Shown here: piece by piece, positions 5,823-7,872 of the stretch | Position numbering within the stretch: the first letter of the stretch is position 1 | Layout: each line of letters begins with the position of its first letter | Assembly (NCBI GenBank): GCA_903822375.1 | Contig: CAIJOU010000483.1 | Coordinates: 1-7,872 of the forward strand | From: Candidatus Hydrogenedentota bacterium | GTDB taxonomy: Bacteria > Hydrogenedentota > Hydrogenedentia > Hydrogenedentales > CAITNO01 | Reading direction: 5' to 3' | DNA length: 7,872 nucleotides | Translations under genes and position numbers: made by a program | Notes under the pieces: generated by a model | The model's database searches: none | What the model saw: only the letters and a program-made list of their open reading frames with translations | What the model was told of the DNA's origin: nothing

Positions 5823-5852
5823 ATTATAATACCGTCCAGTTGCCGGACGCAA
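5823..5852 (-). promoter_or_regulatory. Promoter of the 58-codon gene
   Basis: On the minus strand, TTGCGT (5852-5847), 18 bases, then a perfect TATAAT (5828-5823). The predicted start near 5816 gives a leader of about 60 bases. The spacer contains a dyad CGTCC-N7-GGACG (5833-5849), which could be an operator. Confidence 0.5.
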
Positions 5853-5967
5853 ACCATCTCAGAACCGTTCCGAAACCAGCCTTATGACAGGGACGGGCGC
5901 AAATAAAGGTCTTTTATGAAGTTACGGGAGGGGGATGTGGGAGGCTGGCGAGGAGTAAAATGGTAAA

Positions 5968-6058
5968 TGGCGGAGAGGGTGGGATTTGAACCCACGGTAC
6001 CCTTTTGGGGTACAACGCCTTAGCAGGGCGCCACCTTCGGCCACTCGGTCACCTCTCC
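5968..6058 (-). tRNA. tRNA-Ser(GCU), reads AGC/AGU
   Basis: A full cloverleaf on the minus strand. The acceptor stem is GGAGAGG/CCTCTCC (6058-6052 with 5978-5972), with discriminator G and an encoded CCA (5970-5968). The anticodon loop is CTGCTAA with anticodon GCT (6024-6022), closed by a five-pair stem that includes one G-U. The long variable arm GTACCC/GGGTAC is typical of serine tRNAs. The T arm is GTGGG-TTCAAAT-CCCAC. All stems pair. Confidence 0.96.
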
Positions 6059-6076
6059 ACAGGGGCCGGGACGAAT

Positions 6077-6104
6077 ATTATCATGAAGGCGCAGGGAAGC
6101 GCAA
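6077..6104 (-). promoter_or_regulatory. Candidate promoter of tRNA-Ser
   Basis: On the minus strand, TTGCGC (6104-6099), 16 bases, then GATAAT (6082-6077). The expected start near 6070 is about 12 bases before the mature tRNA 5' end, a usual distance. The -35 is weak. Confidence 0.42.
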
Positions 6105-6121
6105 ACACGGTGGCGAAGAAT

Positions 6122-6192
6122 TGGGACAGCCGCCCCCGGCTTCCGATACTCAAGCACGTGTCACATGCTCGCTGCCTGGGGCGGCTGTTCTA
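6122..6192 (-). terminator. Long inverted repeat after the Gfo/Idh/MocA gene, possible terminator
   Basis: ACAGCCGCCCC (6126-6136) pairs perfectly with GGGGCGGCTGT (6178-6188). After one mismatch, GGC/GCC continues the stem inward. A 34-base loop contains a further short AGCA/TGCT stem. It starts 46 bases beyond the oxidoreductase stop. On the minus strand it is followed by a broken T stretch (CCAATTCTT). The outer pairs fit better on the plus strand, where G-U pairs extend the stem. It could end the oxidoreductase transcript and insulate the tRNA promoter. Confidence 0.4.
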
Positions 6193-6237
6193 TTTCGTCC
6201 GAATCAATCCTGTTTACAGAAACTGCGGTTGTCAGTG

Positions 6238-7575
6238 CTATCCGTTGAGGGTCCAACCCTTCCGGTAGGTCCGGCTCAGCAGCGCTTCAGCCTCGGGGCA
6301 GTTGGTGACGCGGCCGCTGGCACCGTCGTACTCCACCGCCTTGCCGACGCGGTAGGAGACGAGACCGAGCATCATCATCTCTATCATCCTGCCCGCGTAA
6401 TCGAAATCACAGGAGGTCTTGAGGCCGGCCTTGCAGGCATCGAGCCATTCCCGCTGGAAGTTGCGGACGCGGGGCAGGAGCTGTTCCTTGTCGCGCCGCT
6501 TGTAGTAGGTCAGGTCGCCGTCTTCATTGTTGGGCAACAGGATGCGGTTCTCAAAGCCGGACACGAGCACGCCCTTGGTTCCGGTGAACATCGCGCCATG
6601 ATCTATCTTGTTCAGATCGATATCGTCGCCGGGATTCTTTGGCATGGCGCCGCCCTGGTACCAGGTGAGCGGAATGGCGGGACGCCAGTCGTTGGCGGGA
6701 ATTTGGAAGGTCATCTGGAGCTTCACGGGGGTCACTTCGGGATTAACCGGGTCACCGGTAGCCTCGGCCGCGGTCGGCAGTCCGGCGTCCAATGCGTTCC
6801 AGACGATATCCATCGTGTGGCTGCCCATGTCGCCGACCTGTCCGCTGCCGAAGTCCCAGTACATGTTCCACGAAAGACAGTTGGCCCCGGCCTGTCCGGA
6901 AAAATAGCCGGGATTGTAGGGGTGCTCGGGCGAGGGTCCTAGCCACAGATCATAATGCAGCGTCGCGGGCGGGGTGCCTTCGGCGGGCAGGTAGCCCGGC
7001 TTGGGGATCTGGCGGTTGCCCCAGGCGCAGACCGATTTCAGTTCGCCGACGGCCCCGTCGAGGATCAGTTCCTGCACGCGGTTGAAATTCTCATATTGGT
7101 GCCGCTGGGTGCCCACCTGCGTTGCCAGTTTGTCCTTGTGCTTGAGATAGGTCGCGCGCACCACCCGGGCCTCCTCGACCGAATTGGCCAGCGGCTTCTC
7201 GCAGTAGACATGCAGTCCGCGGTTCATGGCCCAGTTGGTGATGAACGCATGCGTGTGATCGCACGTGCAGATAACCACGGCGTCCAGACCCTTGTGGTCC
7301 AGGCACTCGCGCCAGTCGACGTAGCGCTTCGCGTTGGGGAATTTTTCCGCCGCAACGTCCAGATGCTTTTCGTCCACATCGCAAATGGCGACCACGTTCT
7401 CATGGGCGAGCCCGTCATAGTGCGCCATGGCCCGGCCCCAGGCGCCTATCAGCGCAATGTTGAGCTTGTTGTTTGCGGCGTCCGCGCCGAAAACGGAGCG
7501 GCTCGGCAGCACCAGCAGTCCCGCCCCTGCGGCGGCGGTCATGAGAAACTCGCGGCGTTGAATCGTGTTGGCCAT
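6238..7575 (-). CDS. Tat-exported Gfo/Idh/MocA-family oxidoreductase
   Basis: A 445-residue protein. The N-terminus has a twin-arginine signal (R7-R8 in QRREFLMTAA, hydrophobic to about 23, possible cleavage near 30), so a folded cofactor-loaded enzyme is probably exported. The NAD(P)-binding Rossmann part starts at LNIALIGAWGRAMAH (38-52), with DVD (66-68) ending the second strand. The family's EKP motif is at 126-128, with the catalytic-type Lys127. The C-terminal domain shows LWLGPSPEHPYNP (210-222) and GDMGSHTMD (248-256), with the active-site-type His253 and Asp. Known: the family oxidises or reduces sugars, inositols and derivatives. Tat-signal members are multiplied in Planctomycetota, Verrucomicrobiota and relatives. 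The start at ATG 7575 has AAGGA eight bases upstream. The frame stays open to 7851, but that extension crosses the promoter. The glycine loop GAWGRA departs from the usual GxGxxG. Confidence 0.93.
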   Translation of the reverse strand: MANTIQRREFLMTAAAGAGLLVLPSRSVFGADAANNKLNIALIGAWGRAMAHYDGLAHENVVAICDVDEKHLDVAAEKFPNAKRYVDWRECLDHKGLDAVVICTCDHTHAFITNWAMNRGLHVYCEKPLANSVEEARVVRATYLKHKDKLATQVGTQRHQYENFNRVQELILDGAVGELKSVCAWGNRQIPKPGYLPAEGTPPATLHYDLWLGPSPEHPYNPGYFSGQAGANCLSWNMYWDFGSGQVGDMGSHTMDIVWNALDAGLPTAAEATGDPVNPEVTPVKLQMTFQIPANDWRPAIPLTWYQGGAMPKNPGDDIDLNKIDHGAMFTGTKGVLVSGFENRILLPNNEDGDLTYYKRRDKEQLLPRVRNFQREWLDACKAGLKTSCDFDYAGRMIEMMMLGLVSYRVGKAVEYDGASGRVTNCPEAEALLSRTYRKGWTLNG

Positions 7576-7615
7576 GGTTGTTGTCCTTTCGGTGGAGGTT
7601 CTGCAAACAGGGACC

Positions 7616-7644
7616 ATCATAACCACGCGCGCGATGGGTGTCAA
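7616..7644 (-). promoter_or_regulatory. Strong sigma70-type promoter of the Gfo/Idh/MocA gene
   Basis: On the minus strand, consensus TTGACA (7644-7639), exactly 17 bases, then TATGAT (7621-7616). Predicted initiation near 7609 gives a leader of about 34 bases. This is the best promoter match in the window, and it also argues against translation starting upstream at 7851. Confidence 0.72.
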
Positions 7645-7667
7645 TCGGCCGCGATCGGCCATGATTG
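7642..7667. promoter_or_regulatory. Possible operator: tandem ATCGGCC inside a CAATC/GATTG dyad
   Basis: ATCGGCC occurs at 7644-7650 and 7654-7660, a 10-base period, or one helical turn. The pair is bracketed by CAATC (7642-7646) and GATTG (7663-7667). The block touches the -35 of the oxidoreductase promoter, where activators or repressors often bind. No named regulator site is recognised. Confidence 0.33.
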
Positions 7668-7720
7668 GTAAGAGCAACTCAGATGTGGAAGAGGCCTCCA
7701 GCCCCTTCCTGTCATGAACT

Positions 7721-7746
7721 CCGCGTTCGCTCTGTCTGGAACGCGG
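7721..7746. repeat. Inverted repeat CCGCGTTC/GAACGCGG
   Basis: A perfect 8-bp stem (7721-7728 with 7739-7746) with a 10-base loop. Its right arm shares 7743-7746 with the next hairpin (7743-7757), so the two cannot form together in one RNA. Confidence 0.5.
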
Positions 7747-7769
7747 CAGGATGCCGCATCTGCTTTTTT
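7743..7769 (+). terminator. Weak rightward terminator-like hairpin
   Basis: GCGGCA (7743-7748) pairs with TGCCGC (7752-7757) around a 3-base loop. Six T residues follow at 7764-7769 after a 6-base gap, so the T run is further from the stem than in a typical intrinsic terminator. No rightward gene in the window would obviously use it. Confidence 0.3.
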
Positions 7770-7813
7770 CCTTGGTCGATAGCGGCACATGGGGCCGGAT
7801 AATCAGAGCGAAA

Positions 7814-7845
7814 GAAGGACTTGCGAGAAAACTCGCAAGTCCTTC
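7814..7845 (-). terminator. Strong 14-bp hairpin, probable terminator of a gene beyond the right edge
   Basis: GAAGGACTTGCGAG (7814-7827) pairs perfectly with CTCGCAAGTCCTTC (7832-7845) around a 4-base loop. Read leftward, the stem is followed by TTTCGCTCTG, a modest T stretch. It would suit a leftward gene entering from the right edge. It could also work in both directions. Confidence 0.5.
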
Positions 7846-7872
7846 GTCCATTCATCCGTGGGTCCGGTGGGA

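Noticed and set aside
5409..5906. Plus-strand ORFs reading from the end of the operon into the intergenic region
   Set aside because: They overlap the in-frame 208-residue gene in another frame, lack ribosome sites and give basic low-complexity products.
5916..5966. Sixteen-codon plus-strand ORF beginning MKLREGDVGG
   Set aside because: Too short, with no domain, promoter or conservation visible. A chance ORF is more likely.
5968..6058. tRNA-Ser as an integration site for a mobile element
   Set aside because: No integrase gene and no second copy of the tRNA 3' end is seen in the window.
5986..6942. Plus-strand ORF of 318 codons
   Set aside because: It runs through the tRNA on the opposite strand and then antisense to the oxidoreductase. 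It has no recognisable motif.
7576..7851. Upstream extension of the oxidoreductase to 7851
   Set aside because: It would put the Tat signal 92 residues inside the protein and would read through the promoter and three hairpins.

Overview
The window is a GC-rich bacterial chromosome segment with short intergenic gaps. It carries a tRNA-Ser with an encoded CCA, sigma70-like promoters, and clear Shine-Dalgarno sites next to ATG, GTG and TTG starts. A Tat-exported Gfo/Idh/MocA oxidoreductase beside a sodium-solute symporter operon is typical of the PVC group (Planctomycetota, Verrucomicrobiota, Lentisphaerota, Kiritimatiellota) and of Hydrogenedentota-type genomes. That placement is an inference from gene content only. 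No marker gene here fixes the phylum.

Layout. Positions 1-132 hold a chain of small hairpins ending in a GC-rich stem-loop, resembling the right end (RNA-like part) of an IS200/IS605-type element. The stem-loop may also terminate the adjacent leftward gene, a His/Gly/Tyr-rich repetitive lipoprotein (139-543, minus). An HD-domain phosphohydrolase-like gene (738-1343, plus) follows behind a structured leader with a seven-codon upstream ORF. It converges on a fused glycosyltransferase-2/methyltransferase gene (1389-2681, minus).

A rightward four-gene operon starts from the 2682-2802 interval. It encodes an SSS-family sodium:solute symporter (2803-4362), a 92-residue two-helix membrane protein (4362-4640), a 102-residue membrane protein with a duplicated acidic N-terminal segment (4652-4960), and a 208-residue soluble protein of unknown function (4957-5583). 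Start/stop overlaps or a very short gap tie the four together, so they probably work as one transport unit. A 58-codon membrane-protein gene (5580-5756, minus) converges on the operon and overlaps its last codons. It has its own promoter.

The right third is leftward. It contains tRNA-Ser(GCU) (5968-6058) with a likely promoter, a long inverted repeat (6122-6192), and a Tat-signal Gfo/Idh/MocA protein (6238-7575) behind a near-consensus promoter (TTGACA-N17-TATGAT) flanked by tandem ATCGGCC motifs. The last 297 bases (7576-7872) hold that promoter and several hairpins. I see no convincing gene there.

The best leads for something undescribed are the symporter operon with its three small or unknown partners, the unannotated 58-codon gene overlapping its end, and the hairpin chain at the left edge.
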